Source of the DNA: an uncultured Lachnospiraceae bacterium
Lineage (GTDB): Bacteria > Bacillota_A > Clostridia > Lachnospirales > Lachnospiraceae
Assembly (NCBI GenBank): GCA_900556645.1
Contig: USPJ01000008.1
Coordinates: 1 to 13,545, forward strand
Direction: 5' to 3'
DNA length: 13,545 bases
Under the pieces are notes generated by a model. It worked only from the letters and a program-made list of their open reading frames with translations, was not told the origin of the DNA and did not search any database. A program made the position numbers and the translations under genes. Positions 7,293 through 13,545 of this stretch are shown here, in pieces (the stretch's first letter is position 1; each line of letters opens with the position of its first letter).

Positions 7293-8675
7293 TCACTCCT
7301 GAATGCTGTGTCTCTTCTTCAACTCTCCATTAATCTCTTCTATCTTTTTCTCTGTCAGCAGATATTTTTTATGAAAGAGGAATACTGCTACTAAGAATCC
7401 GATAATCGGAATTACGGTCATGGTTAAACGAAGTCCCATAACAGAGCTTCCTGCAACTGCCGCCTCTGCTGCTTGACTGGTATCATTACTGAGATTGAAT
7501 ATGGTAAGGCAAACGGATGCTACCATGGCTGCCACACCGGAGGCAAGTTTTACTACAAAGGTCTGCATGGAGAAAATCACACTTTCATCCCGTCGTCCGT
7601 TTTTTACTTCTCCATAATCTACGGTATTCGCCAAAAATACGGTTGTCAAAACAGTCACTATTCCGAATGCTGCAAAGATGAAAAAGCCCGGAACAAACAG
7701 AAGGATTATATTCTTTTCTCCTGTAACCATCAATCCCAGCAGAATGCCATATCCGATAACTGCCATTACAATGCTGACATAGAAGATACGGATGCTGTCC
7801 ATGAATTTACGCAATAGCGGATAAAATATCATCATCGACAGAATCTGCATTGCTCCCCCAAAAATATTGAATAACGTATAGCTATTATACCACTGGCTTC
7901 CACCAAAATCATATTTAAAGAAGTAAATAACCAGATTGGAGGTAATATAAAGGGAACAGTTTATAAGTACAATAATCATAACTACTGCTACCGCCTGATC
8001 ATTCTGGAACAATGCACGGAACATCTGACCTACGGAAGGTGCCTCCACATCCACTGTGGATTTTTCCTTAATGCTCAGACAGGTAATTGTAATGGCAATC
8101 ACAAAAATAACGGCAATGACCAGACTGAACCATTTAAAACCTATCCGCTCATTTCCCTGTCCCATAAAGTAAACACATTTCATAGTGATAATGGTAACAA
8201 TCGCAGAACCTACACCGGCACAGGAACGGGCTAGCGTAGACAATCCCTCTCTTTCCTTACCGCCTTCTGTAAATGCCGGAATCATGGACCAGAAAGGAAT
8301 ATCCATCATGGTGTAAGTGACACCCCACAGTACATAGGTAATTGCTGCATAGGCAATCAAACCATTTCCACTCAGGGCAGGCGGTGCCGCAAACAACAGT
8401 ACCAGTATAACAGCATTTAGTAAGGTTCCTACAAACAGCCATGGACGGAATTTTCCCCAGCGGGTTCTGGTTTTTGCCACCAAAATTCCCATGATTGGGT
8501 CATTGAAGGCATCAAACACACGGGCTGCCATCAATATGACACCCATGGCAAGTGCCTTTACCCCTAAAATATCCTGATAATAATATAAAATGTAACTTGC
8601 CGAGAGCATATATACCATGTCTTTTCCCACTGCTCCCAGACCGTAAGATGCTTTTTCTTTTGCTGTAAGTTTCAT
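7293..8675 (-). CDS. GPH-family sugar:cation symporter, MelB-like
   Basis: This 460-residue membrane protein has about 12 hydrophobic segments and belongs to the glycoside-pentoside-hexuronide:cation symporters. Residues equivalent to the MelB cation and sugar site are present at nearly identical positions: D19, R52, D55 and D59 (GKDM; ARVFDAFNDPIMG), D125 in MMDIPFWS and K376 in QTFVVKLASG. The cytoplasmic loop RTRWGKFRPW (70-79) is also typical. It should bring alpha-galactosides such as melibiose or raffinose into the cell with H+ or Na+; conserved acidic residues make Na+ possible but do not prove it. It lies between the GT-B gene (17 nt gap) and the alpha-galactosidase (10 nt gap), so uptake and hydrolysis are co-transcribed. 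The ATG at 8675 has GGAAAGGGG 5 nt upstream. Confidence 0.93.
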   Translation of the reverse strand: MKLTAKEKASYGLGAVGKDMVYMLSASYILYYYQDILGVKALAMGVILMAARVFDAFNDPIMGILVAKTRTRWGKFRPWLFVGTLLNAVILVLLFAAPPALSGNGLIAYAAITYVLWGVTYTMMDIPFWSMIPAFTEGGKEREGLSTLARSCAGVGSAIVTIITMKCVYFMGQGNERIGFKWFSLVIAVIFVIAITITCLSIKEKSTVDVEAPSVGQMFRALFQNDQAVAVVMIIVLINCSLYITSNLVIYFFKYDFGGSQWYNSYTLFNIFGGAMQILSMMIFYPLLRKFMDSIRIFYVSIVMAVIGYGILLGLMVTGEKNIILLFVPGFFIFAAFGIVTVLTTVFLANTVDYGEVKNGRRDESVIFSMQTFVVKLASGVAAMVASVCLTIFNLSNDTSQAAEAAVAGSSVMGLRLTMTVIPIIGFLVAVFLFHKKYLLTEKKIEEINGELKKRHSIQE

Positions 8676-8692
8676 AAAAACCCCTTTCCGAA

Positions 8693-10156
8693 CTATTTCT
8701 TCTGCATGGCAAGCTCTACCACCTTATAAGCACCGTCATAGATACCTGCCTCTTTATTAGCTACAATATTGTCACACATATCCGTAAGATAGTGTTCATC
8801 CTCCATAAAAAGTTTCAACATTTGCAGTGTGTGTGGAATGTCCTCACATTCCAAGGTTCCTTCTCCCAGCTCTGCGGAATGAATGGCTCCCCATTGCTCA
8901 TGTCCTCCAACCCGCTGAATAAACAGCTTTGGAACCGGATAAAATGCCAGCTCGCTGGGTTTTGTCACAAGCACATCGCAACTTCTCATCAACAGATTCG
9001 TACAATACACTGCTTCAAAAATATTTTCATGCCAGAAAACATGAATCCCGCTAATGTCCTTTTTCAAAGCTCCTTCTGCAAAGCTTTTGGTTTCTTTCCA
9101 ATCATTCAAATGTTCCTCTGCCAGTCCTCTTAAGCCTGCTATCTCTCCCGCCAATTCTTCCCACACATTCCGGTAATCTCCCACATTGATATAAAGTGCT
9201 GCCTTTTTTTCTCTGATAGCCGGAAGAAGGTAGCGAATGATTTCTGCAAAGATTTCTTTTTGTGCTCCCGCTCCTCCCACAGTCAAAAGAAAACGCATCG
9301 GCTTTTTCTCTTCTTTTCTCTTTCTCCTTGATTCACAATCTGCTGGGATATTGGTTACCAGTTCATGGTCGATATAATGTCCGGTGTAGACCAAATCCTT
9401 TTCCGGCATAGGCTTCAAAACCTCTTTTTTCTTCATACCGTTTAAGATACGGTAGCCCTGATACGCATAGTGGGTCTGAACCGTGTGGATACTTCCCTCT
9501 GCCAGATGCAACGCCATTGGCCAGTTGTCCGGTATGGCATTTACCACATACTCCATCCCCGCATGGACTGCTGCCTGTGCCGGCCACACATGGGTGGCAA
9601 CCACCGGAATCTCTTTTGGTATATTCCGATACACCGGTGCCATCAGCTCTGCATTTTTCTGGTCCGAAGCATTGTAGGACAGTTTACGGAAACCTTCATA
9701 ATTCAAAGGCTCCCAGACCACCTTGTTAAAAATCTTACTCTTTCCCGACATTCTTGAACCCATGGAATAGAGGCGGTTCTGTTCACTGATAACTTTCGTG
9801 CAGACGGTCTGCTCATAGGAATTCAAATCCATCCAATAAGGAGTATATCCCATGGCGTGAGCCGCCGAGGCAATCGCCATAGAGATTCGATAATGGCCGA
9901 ATCCCATACGGATATTTCCCACAATGATTCCTTTTTCTCTGTCAAATTCTTCCCCTTCCTCCTTCTTCTGTTCCAGACGAATGTCCTGCACTCCCAGAAT
10001 ATCTCCAATATGTTGATTCCGATAGACGTACACCGGATAATTCACCTTACTGTCCTCACCGAATTTTTTCTGGTATTTTCTCTTGGACTTCTGTGCTTTC
10101 CGGCAGACACTTTCCGGCATCTGATTCCCAAAAATCTCTCTGGACCTTTCTTTCAT
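8693..10156 (-). CDS. GT-B fold glycosyltransferase-like protein of unknown substrate
   Basis: I recognise only a fold-level resemblance, to GT28-type enzymes (MurG, MGDG synthase, UgtP). Over 487 residues these parts are visible: a basic N-terminal stretch (about 1-75); a Rossmann entry GNIRMGFGHYRIS (80-92), similar to the GGGH loop of GT28; THVWPAQAAVHAG (188-200); a linker GHYIDHEL (259-266); a second Rossmann start LLTVGGAGAQ (290-299), like MurG's GGSxGA; and DVLVTKPSELAF followed closely by PVPKLFIQRVGGHEQWGA (394-424), matching the donor-sugar region but lacking the usual EALAxGLP segment. No signal peptide or membrane span is seen. It begins 4 nt after tetR, with GAGG of its ribosome site overlapping the tetR stop, and is followed by the symporter. 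It could transfer a sugar from UDP-Gal or UDP-Glc to a lipid or glycan, or have lost that activity. Substrate and role are unknown. Confidence 0.75.
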   Translation of the reverse strand: MKERSREIFGNQMPESVCRKAQKSKRKYQKKFGEDSKVNYPVYVYRNQHIGDILGVQDIRLEQKKEEGEEFDREKGIIVGNIRMGFGHYRISMAIASAAHAMGYTPYWMDLNSYEQTVCTKVISEQNRLYSMGSRMSGKSKIFNKVVWEPLNYEGFRKLSYNASDQKNAELMAPVYRNIPKEIPVVATHVWPAQAAVHAGMEYVVNAIPDNWPMALHLAEGSIHTVQTHYAYQGYRILNGMKKKEVLKPMPEKDLVYTGHYIDHELVTNIPADCESRRKRKEEKKPMRFLLTVGGAGAQKEIFAEIIRYLLPAIREKKAALYINVGDYRNVWEELAGEIAGLRGLAEEHLNDWKETKSFAEGALKKDISGIHVFWHENIFEAVYCTNLLMRSCDVLVTKPSELAFYPVPKLFIQRVGGHEQWGAIHSAELGEGTLECEDIPHTLQMLKLFMEDEHYLTDMCDNIVANKEAGIYDGAYKVVELAMQKK

Positions 10157-10160
10157 ATCT

Positions 10161-10733
10161 TTACCTCGCTTTTTCTGTTAAAACAATTCCGTTCATCAAA
10201 ATATTTACCACTTCGTCCAATGCCTCCGCATAGGAGATATTGTTGCGTATCAGAATATCTCTCTGGAAGAACTGTTCCAATGTTGCTTCCATCATCATCT
10301 TTAGAATCGGTATCTTAATCGGCTGTATCACTCCCTCTTCCATGCCCTGTTCCAAAAGTGCGATGGTAGTTTCCCAGCCTGTCTCCAAACGCTTCTCTAC
10401 CTGTTTGTAAATATTGGGATACTTATCCTTCAGCAGATATAGCTGTTGGAAATTTACCTCCCGATAGCCCTCTGGCAGTACTCCCAGAATTCCGTGTATT
10501 TTCTCCACCGTAGTCAGACTCTCGTCATTTACAACCTTTTGCTCGCTTTCCTTAATGGTATCAAAGAGATAATCTACCATTGCCAGAAACAATTCTTCCT
10601 TATCCCTAAATACCGTATAAATGGTTTTTTTACTGATTCCCAAAATACCGCAGATGTCATCCATGGTAAACTTCAATCCTTTTTTATTGAAGGCCTGTAA
10701 TGTCCCCAGTAAAATCTTCTCCCGTAACTCCAT
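10161..10733 (-). CDS. TetR-family transcriptional regulator of the alpha-galactoside operon
   Basis: This 190-residue regulator has an N-terminal TetR helix-turn-helix, TMDDICGILGISKKTIYTVF (residues 23-42), followed by RDKEELF, and a divergent helical C-terminal ligand domain. The frame extends upstream to 10847, but the ATG at 10733 is chosen because AGGAGG lies 6 nt before it and the HTH then falls at the normal distance from the N-terminus. It is the first gene of the four-gene operon and sits opposite galK, so it is likely autoregulated and may also control galK-galT. The paired palindromes upstream (10760-10785 and 10819-10844) are candidate operators. The inducer is unknown: sugar-operon regulators are more often LacI, AraC or GntR types, so a TetR controlling this set is unusual, and a lipid-like ligand is conceivable given the GT-B neighbour. 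Confidence 0.92.
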   Translation of the reverse strand: MELREKILLGTLQAFNKKGLKFTMDDICGILGISKKTIYTVFRDKEELFLAMVDYLFDTIKESEQKVVNDESLTTVEKIHGILGVLPEGYREVNFQQLYLLKDKYPNIYKQVEKRLETGWETTIALLEQGMEEGVIQPIKIPILKMMMEATLEQFFQRDILIRNNISYAEALDEVVNILMNGIVLTEKAR

Positions 10734-10759
10734 GATTCTCCTCCTGACTTTCAAATTTG

Positions 10760-10785
10760 GAAACTCATTTTTAATATATAGTTTC
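10760..10785. promoter_or_regulatory. Candidate TetR operator 1 (GAAACT-N14-AGTTTC)
   Basis: GAAACT at 10760-10765 is mirrored by AGTTTC at 10780-10785 with an AT-rich 14-nt centre; an extra flanking base pair (G/C) extends each arm. The half-sites are 20 bp apart centre to centre, about two helical turns, so both face the same side. It covers the predicted transcription start of tetR, an effective repression position. Confidence 0.65.
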
Positions 10786-10789
10786 CTGT

Positions 10790-10818
10790 ATGGTACCATG
10801 TTCTTGTTTTTCTCACAA
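10790..10818 (-). promoter_or_regulatory. Predicted promoter of the tetR-GT-B-symporter-alpha-galactosidase operon
   Basis: On the minus strand TTGTGA (10818-10813) is followed after 17 nt by TACCAT (10795-10790) with an extended -10 TG one base upstream. Each hexamer matches the consensus at 4 of 6 positions. The -35 directly abuts candidate operator 2 and the start site falls in operator 1, which supports the assignment. Confidence 0.5.
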
Positions 10819-10821
10819 GAA
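10801..10821. repeat. 21-bp inverted repeat over the tetR promoter spacer
   Basis: TTCTTGT (10801-10807) and ACAAGAA (10815-10821) form a perfect 7-bp inverted repeat with a 7-nt centre. It overlaps the predicted -35 hexamer and the first bases of operator 2, and its length is typical of operators for dimeric regulators. Confidence 0.55.
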
Positions 10822-10844
10822 ACTATTTTCATAAAATTAGTTTC
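10819..10844. promoter_or_regulatory. Candidate TetR operator 2 (GAAACT-N14-AGTTTC)
   Basis: GAAACT (10819-10824) and AGTTTC (10839-10844) repeat the arms and exact spacing of operator 1, 59 bp away, while the 14-nt centre differs. It lies just upstream of the predicted tetR -35 and between the two divergent promoters, so it could affect either direction. Confidence 0.65.
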
Positions 10845-10916
10845 CATTTTTTATTACTTTTTACCAAAGGTCTTTTAGTAATAATTGCACAATTTTTGGT
10901 TTTTCACGGCAGACAG

Positions 10917-10946
10917 TTGACACCTATCTTTTTCACGTGCTATTTT
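10917..10946 (+). promoter_or_regulatory. galK-galT promoter
   Basis: A perfect -35 TTGACA (10917-10922) is followed after 18 nt by TATTTT (10941-10946), with TG at the extended -10 position. Transcription would start near 10953, giving a leader of about 40 nt before the galK TTG. The nonamer TTTTTCACG occurs on both sides of the -35 (10900-10908 and 10929-10937). Confidence 0.7.
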
Positions 10947-10975
10947 TGATTCAATCTTATGGTGTTATTTCAAGA

Positions 10976-10984
10976 AAGGAAGGG
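10976..10984 (+). promoter_or_regulatory. Ribosome binding site that fixes the galK TTG start
   Basis: A purine-rich AAGGAAGGG lies 6 nt before TTG at 10991. No ATG occurs at a suitable place in this frame, so the site decides in favour of the TTG over the GTG at 10937, which lies inside the promoter. Confidence 0.75.
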
Positions 10985-10990
10985 TTTGTT

Positions 10991-12157
10991 TTGATAGAAC
11001 AACTAACTACTATTTTTTATGATACTTTTGGAGAGGGCGGAGATATCCGCTGTTACTTCTCTCCCGGTAGAGTCAATCTGATTGGCGAACACACCGATTA
11101 TAACGGCGGTCACGTATTTCCCTGTGCCCTTACCATCGGCACTTATTTTCTGGTTCGGAAACGTCAGGACCGTCAGATGCGTTTCTATTCCGAAAATTTT
11201 AAAACTTTAGGCATTTCAGAGCGGTCTCTTGAGGATATTTCCATTCAGCAGGATAATCACTGGGTCAACTATCCCATGGGAATTATCTGGACTTTGGAAC
11301 AGAACGGCTACACGGTACCCCAAGGCTTTGACCTTTTGGTATACGGAACGATTCCCAACAGCTCCGGTCTGTCCTCCTCTGCTTCTATTGAAGTGGGAAC
11401 CGCCTTTTTTCTGAACGACTTCTTCGGGTTTGGACTGAGTCTTACGGATATGGCAAAGCTTAGCCAATATTCGGAAAATCACTACAACCATGTAGCCTGC
11501 GGCATTATGGATCAGTTCTCCATTGCCATGGGCAAAAAAGATCATGCTATCTTTTTAGATACCAATACCCTTCAATACGAATATGTTCCGGTACTTTTAG
11601 AGGACGCTAAAATCATTATTTCCTGCAGCAACAAAAAGCGGGGACTGTGTGATTCTCTATACAATGAACGCCGTCGGGAATGTTCTGCGGCTTTGGCCCA
11701 GATTCAGGAGGTGGTGGGAATTGATTCTCTGGGTGACCTTACCCGGGAACAATTTGACCTCTATCAGACTGCCATCCGTGACAAAAATTGGAAAAAACGT
11801 GCCAAACATGCGGTTTCCGAAAATCTGCGAACCGTAGAGGCTGTAAAGGTTTTGCAGGAGGGAAATCTGGAAAAATTCGGTGAGCTTATGGTGGCTTCCC
11901 ACAATTCTCTGCGGGATGACTTTGAGGTAACCGGCATGGAACTGGATACCCTTGTGGAGGCTGCCCTTGCACAGGAGGGCGTCATTGGCTCCCGCATGAC
12001 CGGAGCCGGTTTTGGCGGCTGCACCGTCAGTATTGTAAAAAACGGCTGTGAAGGAAATTTTATGAAGAATGTGGGAAATATATATCTGGACAAAATTGGT
12101 TATGCCGCTGACTTTTATATAGCAGAGATTGGCGACGGCGTCAGACGTATTTTCTAA
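10991..12157 (+). CDS. galK: Galactokinase
   Basis: GalK phosphorylates alpha-D-galactose at C1 with ATP, the first step after alpha-galactoside hydrolysis in the Leloir pathway, in the cytoplasm. The 388-residue product has the normal length and all GHMP-kinase signatures: GRVNLIGEHTDYNGG (26-40, with catalytic R27 and sugar-binding residues), the ATP loop PNSSGLSSSAS (122-132), catalytic base D174 in GIMDQFS, and RMTGAGFGGC (335-344). The start is TTG at 10991, giving MIEQLTTIFYDTFG; the same frame could be read from a GTG at 10937, but that codon lies between the predicted -35 and -10 and cannot be in the transcript. galT follows after 13 nt, so the two are co-transcribed, divergently from the tetR operon. 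Confidence 0.97.
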   Translation: MIEQLTTIFYDTFGEGGDIRCYFSPGRVNLIGEHTDYNGGHVFPCALTIGTYFLVRKRQDRQMRFYSENFKTLGISERSLEDISIQQDNHWVNYPMGIIWTLEQNGYTVPQGFDLLVYGTIPNSSGLSSSASIEVGTAFFLNDFFGFGLSLTDMAKLSQYSENHYNHVACGIMDQFSIAMGKKDHAIFLDTNTLQYEYVPVLLEDAKIIISCSNKKRGLCDSLYNERRRECSAALAQIQEVVGIDSLGDLTREQFDLYQTAIRDKNWKKRAKHAVSENLRTVEAVKVLQEGNLEKFGELMVASHNSLRDDFEVTGMELDTLVEAALAQEGVIGSRMTGAGFGGCTVSIVKNGCEGNFMKNVGNIYLDKIGYAADFYIAEIGDGVRRIF

Positions 12158-12170
12158 GGAAGGAGCTAAT

Positions 12171-13545
12171 ATGATTCATCAAGCAATCCAACAACTGGTT
12201 CTCTACGGCATAAGGACAGGCCTTACCCCACCGGAAGAACGTATCTACACCACAAATCTTATCTTAGATGTTTTAAATCTGGATTCTTACGCAGAACCGG
12301 AGGAACCCTCTGAGCCATGGCAGTTAGAAACCATTTTGGAAAAACTTTTAACCTACGCTGTTTCCCATGGACTGGTGGAAGACAATACCGTATCCCGGGA
12401 CCTGTTTGACACCAAGCTGATGAACTGTCTTATGCCACGACCAGCACAGGTACAAAAAACTTTTTGGGAAAAGTACGACAGTTCTCCTAAAGTGGCAACG
12501 GATTATTACTATGAACTGAGTCAAAACTCCGACTATATCCGCAGATATCGGGTCTGCAAAGATTTGAAATGGACGGTGGATACAGAGTACGGAACCATTG
12601 ATATCACCATCAACCTCTCCAAGCCGGAGAAGGACCCGAAAGCCATCGCTGCCGCTAAAGCGGCTGCTTCTGTGGATTATCCGAAATGCCTTCTCTGTAT
12701 GGAGAACGAGGGATATGCCGGAAGATTGAACCATCCTGCCAGAGAAAACCACCGGATTATTCCCCTTACCTTAGGGAATACCGGGTATGCTCTTCAATAC
12801 TCCCCTTATGTTTACTATAATGAGCATTGCATCGTATTCAATCAGCAGCATACCCCTATGGAAATCACACCAGCCACCTTCCGTCGGCTCTTTGACTTTG
12901 TGAAACAATTTCCACATTACTTTTTAGGCTCCAATGCCGACCTTCCCATTGTAGGCGGCTCTATTCTGACCCATGACCATTTTCAGGGGGGATGCTACTC
13001 CTTTGCTATGGAAAAGGCTCCGGTAGAATATGAATTTACAGTAAAGGGCTATGAAGATGTGCAGATTGGCATTGTAAAATGGCCGCTTTCCGTCCTACGG
13101 CTCTGGTGTAGCGATGAGCAACGTGTAATCGCTCTGGCATCACATATTTTAGAGATTTGGAGAAATTATACCGATGAAGAGGCTTTCCTGTTTGCCCATA
13201 CAAATGGGGAAAATCACAATACCATTACCCCCATTGCCCGTTATCGGGATTCCATGTATGAATTGGATTTGGCCCTTCGCAACAATCTTACAACAGAGGA
13301 ATATCCACTGGGAGTTTACCATCCTCACAGCGAATATCATCACATAAAAAAAGAAAACATCGGCTTGATTGAAGTTATGGGACTTGCAGTACTCCCTGCC
13401 CGTTTAAAAACCGAACTGGAGCTTTTAAAAGAATATATTTTAGAGAAAAAAGATATTCGTTCCAATGATAAGATTGCCAAACATGCCCAATGGGTGGAGG
13501 AATTCCTGCCAAAATATACAATTACGGATGAAGCTTCCCTTACTA
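12171..13545 (+). CDS. galT: UDP-glucose--hexose-1-phosphate uridylyltransferase, class II GalT, cut at window end
   Basis: GalT exchanges UMP between UDP-glucose and galactose-1-phosphate, giving UDP-galactose and glucose-1-phosphate. The frame is open from ATG 12171 to the window edge, 458 residues, so a short C-terminal part is missing from a family usually near 490-510. It is the Firmicute class II type: N-terminus IHQAIQQLVLYGIRTGL, CLLC (173-176), NHPARENHRIIPL (187-199), and active site GGSILTHDHFQGG (262-274) with H268-D-H270-x-Q272, where the second His should carry UMP. Class I enzymes have HPHxQ here. GGAAGGAG precedes the start by 5 nt. The gene is absent from simple closed-ORF lists because its stop lies outside. 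galE would be expected downstream or elsewhere. Confidence 0.96.
   Translation, partial: MIHQAIQQLVLYGIRTGLTPPEERIYTTNLILDVLNLDSYAEPEEPSEPWQLETILEKLLTYAVSHGLVEDNTVSRDLFDTKLMNCLMPRPAQVQKTFWEKYDSSPKVATDYYYELSQNSDYIRRYRVCKDLKWTVDTEYGTIDITINLSKPEKDPKAIAAAKAAASVDYPKCLLCMENEGYAGRLNHPARENHRIIPLTLGNTGYALQYSPYVYYNEHCIVFNQQHTPMEITPATFRRLFDFVKQFPHYFLGSNADLPIVGGSILTHDHFQGGCYSFAMEKAPVEYEFTVKGYEDVQIGIVKWPLSVLRLWCSDEQRVIALASHILEIWRNYTDEEAFLFAHTNGENHNTITPIARYRDSMYELDLALRNNLTTEEYPLGVYHPHSEYHHIKKENIGLIEVMGLAVLPARLKTELELLKEYILEKKDIRSNDKIAKHAQWVEEFLPKYTITDEASLT

Noticed and set aside
10734..10847. 38-residue N-terminal extension of the TetR protein
   Set aside because: It would include operator 1 and the predicted promoter, while AGGAGG immediately precedes the ATG at 10733.
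10937..10990. GTG start for galK
   Set aside because: It lies between the predicted -35 and -10 and lacks a ribosome site; the TTG at 10991 has a strong one and gives a normal GalK N-terminus.
10850..10990. Possible riboswitch or catabolite-response (cre) element before galK
   Set aside because: The predicted leader is only about 40 nt and I found no riboswitch core or good cre consensus.
12348..12752. 134-codon minus-strand frame inside galT
   Set aside because: It is antisense to a well-supported GalT and shows no recognisable protein features.

Overview
The window looks like a chromosomal stretch from a Gram-positive anaerobe of the class Clostridia, most likely a Lachnospiraceae-type gut bacterium. 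The evidence is strong purine-rich Shine-Dalgarno sites before nearly every gene, mid-range GC with AT-rich intergenic DNA, a CspA/B-like subtilisin, a UMF1-family transporter, a GH36 alpha-galactosidase and a class II GalT. The taxonomic call is inference; no rRNA or other marker is present.

Right half (about 4.9-13.5 kb): a galactoside-utilisation locus built around one divergent regulatory region (10734-10990). Leftward (minus strand) is a tight four-gene operon with gaps of 4, 17 and 10 nt: a TetR-family regulator, a glycosyltransferase-like GT-B protein of unknown substrate, a GPH-family (MelB-like) sugar symporter and an intracellular GH36 alpha-galactosidase. It ends at a clear Rho-independent terminator (4910-4936). 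Rightward (plus strand) are galK (TTG start) and class II galT, which runs off the window end. Together these genes would import melibiose or raffinose-type sugars, cleave them in the cytoplasm, and phosphorylate and uridylylate the galactose (Leloir pathway). galE is not in the window. The tetR promoter is bracketed by two copies of the same interrupted palindrome, GAAACT-N14-AGTTTC, 59 bp apart, with further inverted repeats between them.

Left half (1-4.9 kb, all minus strand): a CspA/B-like S8 peptidase with an intact catalytic triad and no signal peptide lies just beyond the alpha-galactosidase terminator and has no obvious promoter of its own. Next is a compact, AT-rich MNT nucleotidyltransferase/HEPN cassette with its own extended -10 promoter and terminator, resembling a MntA/HepT (type VII) toxin-antitoxin module. 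Last is a two-gene unit of a zinc-dependent phospholipase C-family protein whose stop overlaps (ATGA) the start of a UMF1-family MFS transporter. That transporter gene is open to the left edge of the window.

The least understood item is the GT-B protein inside the alpha-galactoside operon. It has GT28/MGDG-synthase/UgtP-like landmarks but a shortened donor-site loop, and its operon position suggests a link between galactoside catabolism and glycosyl transfer that I cannot assign to a known system. No rRNA, tRNA, CRISPR array, insertion sequence or riboswitch was recognised.
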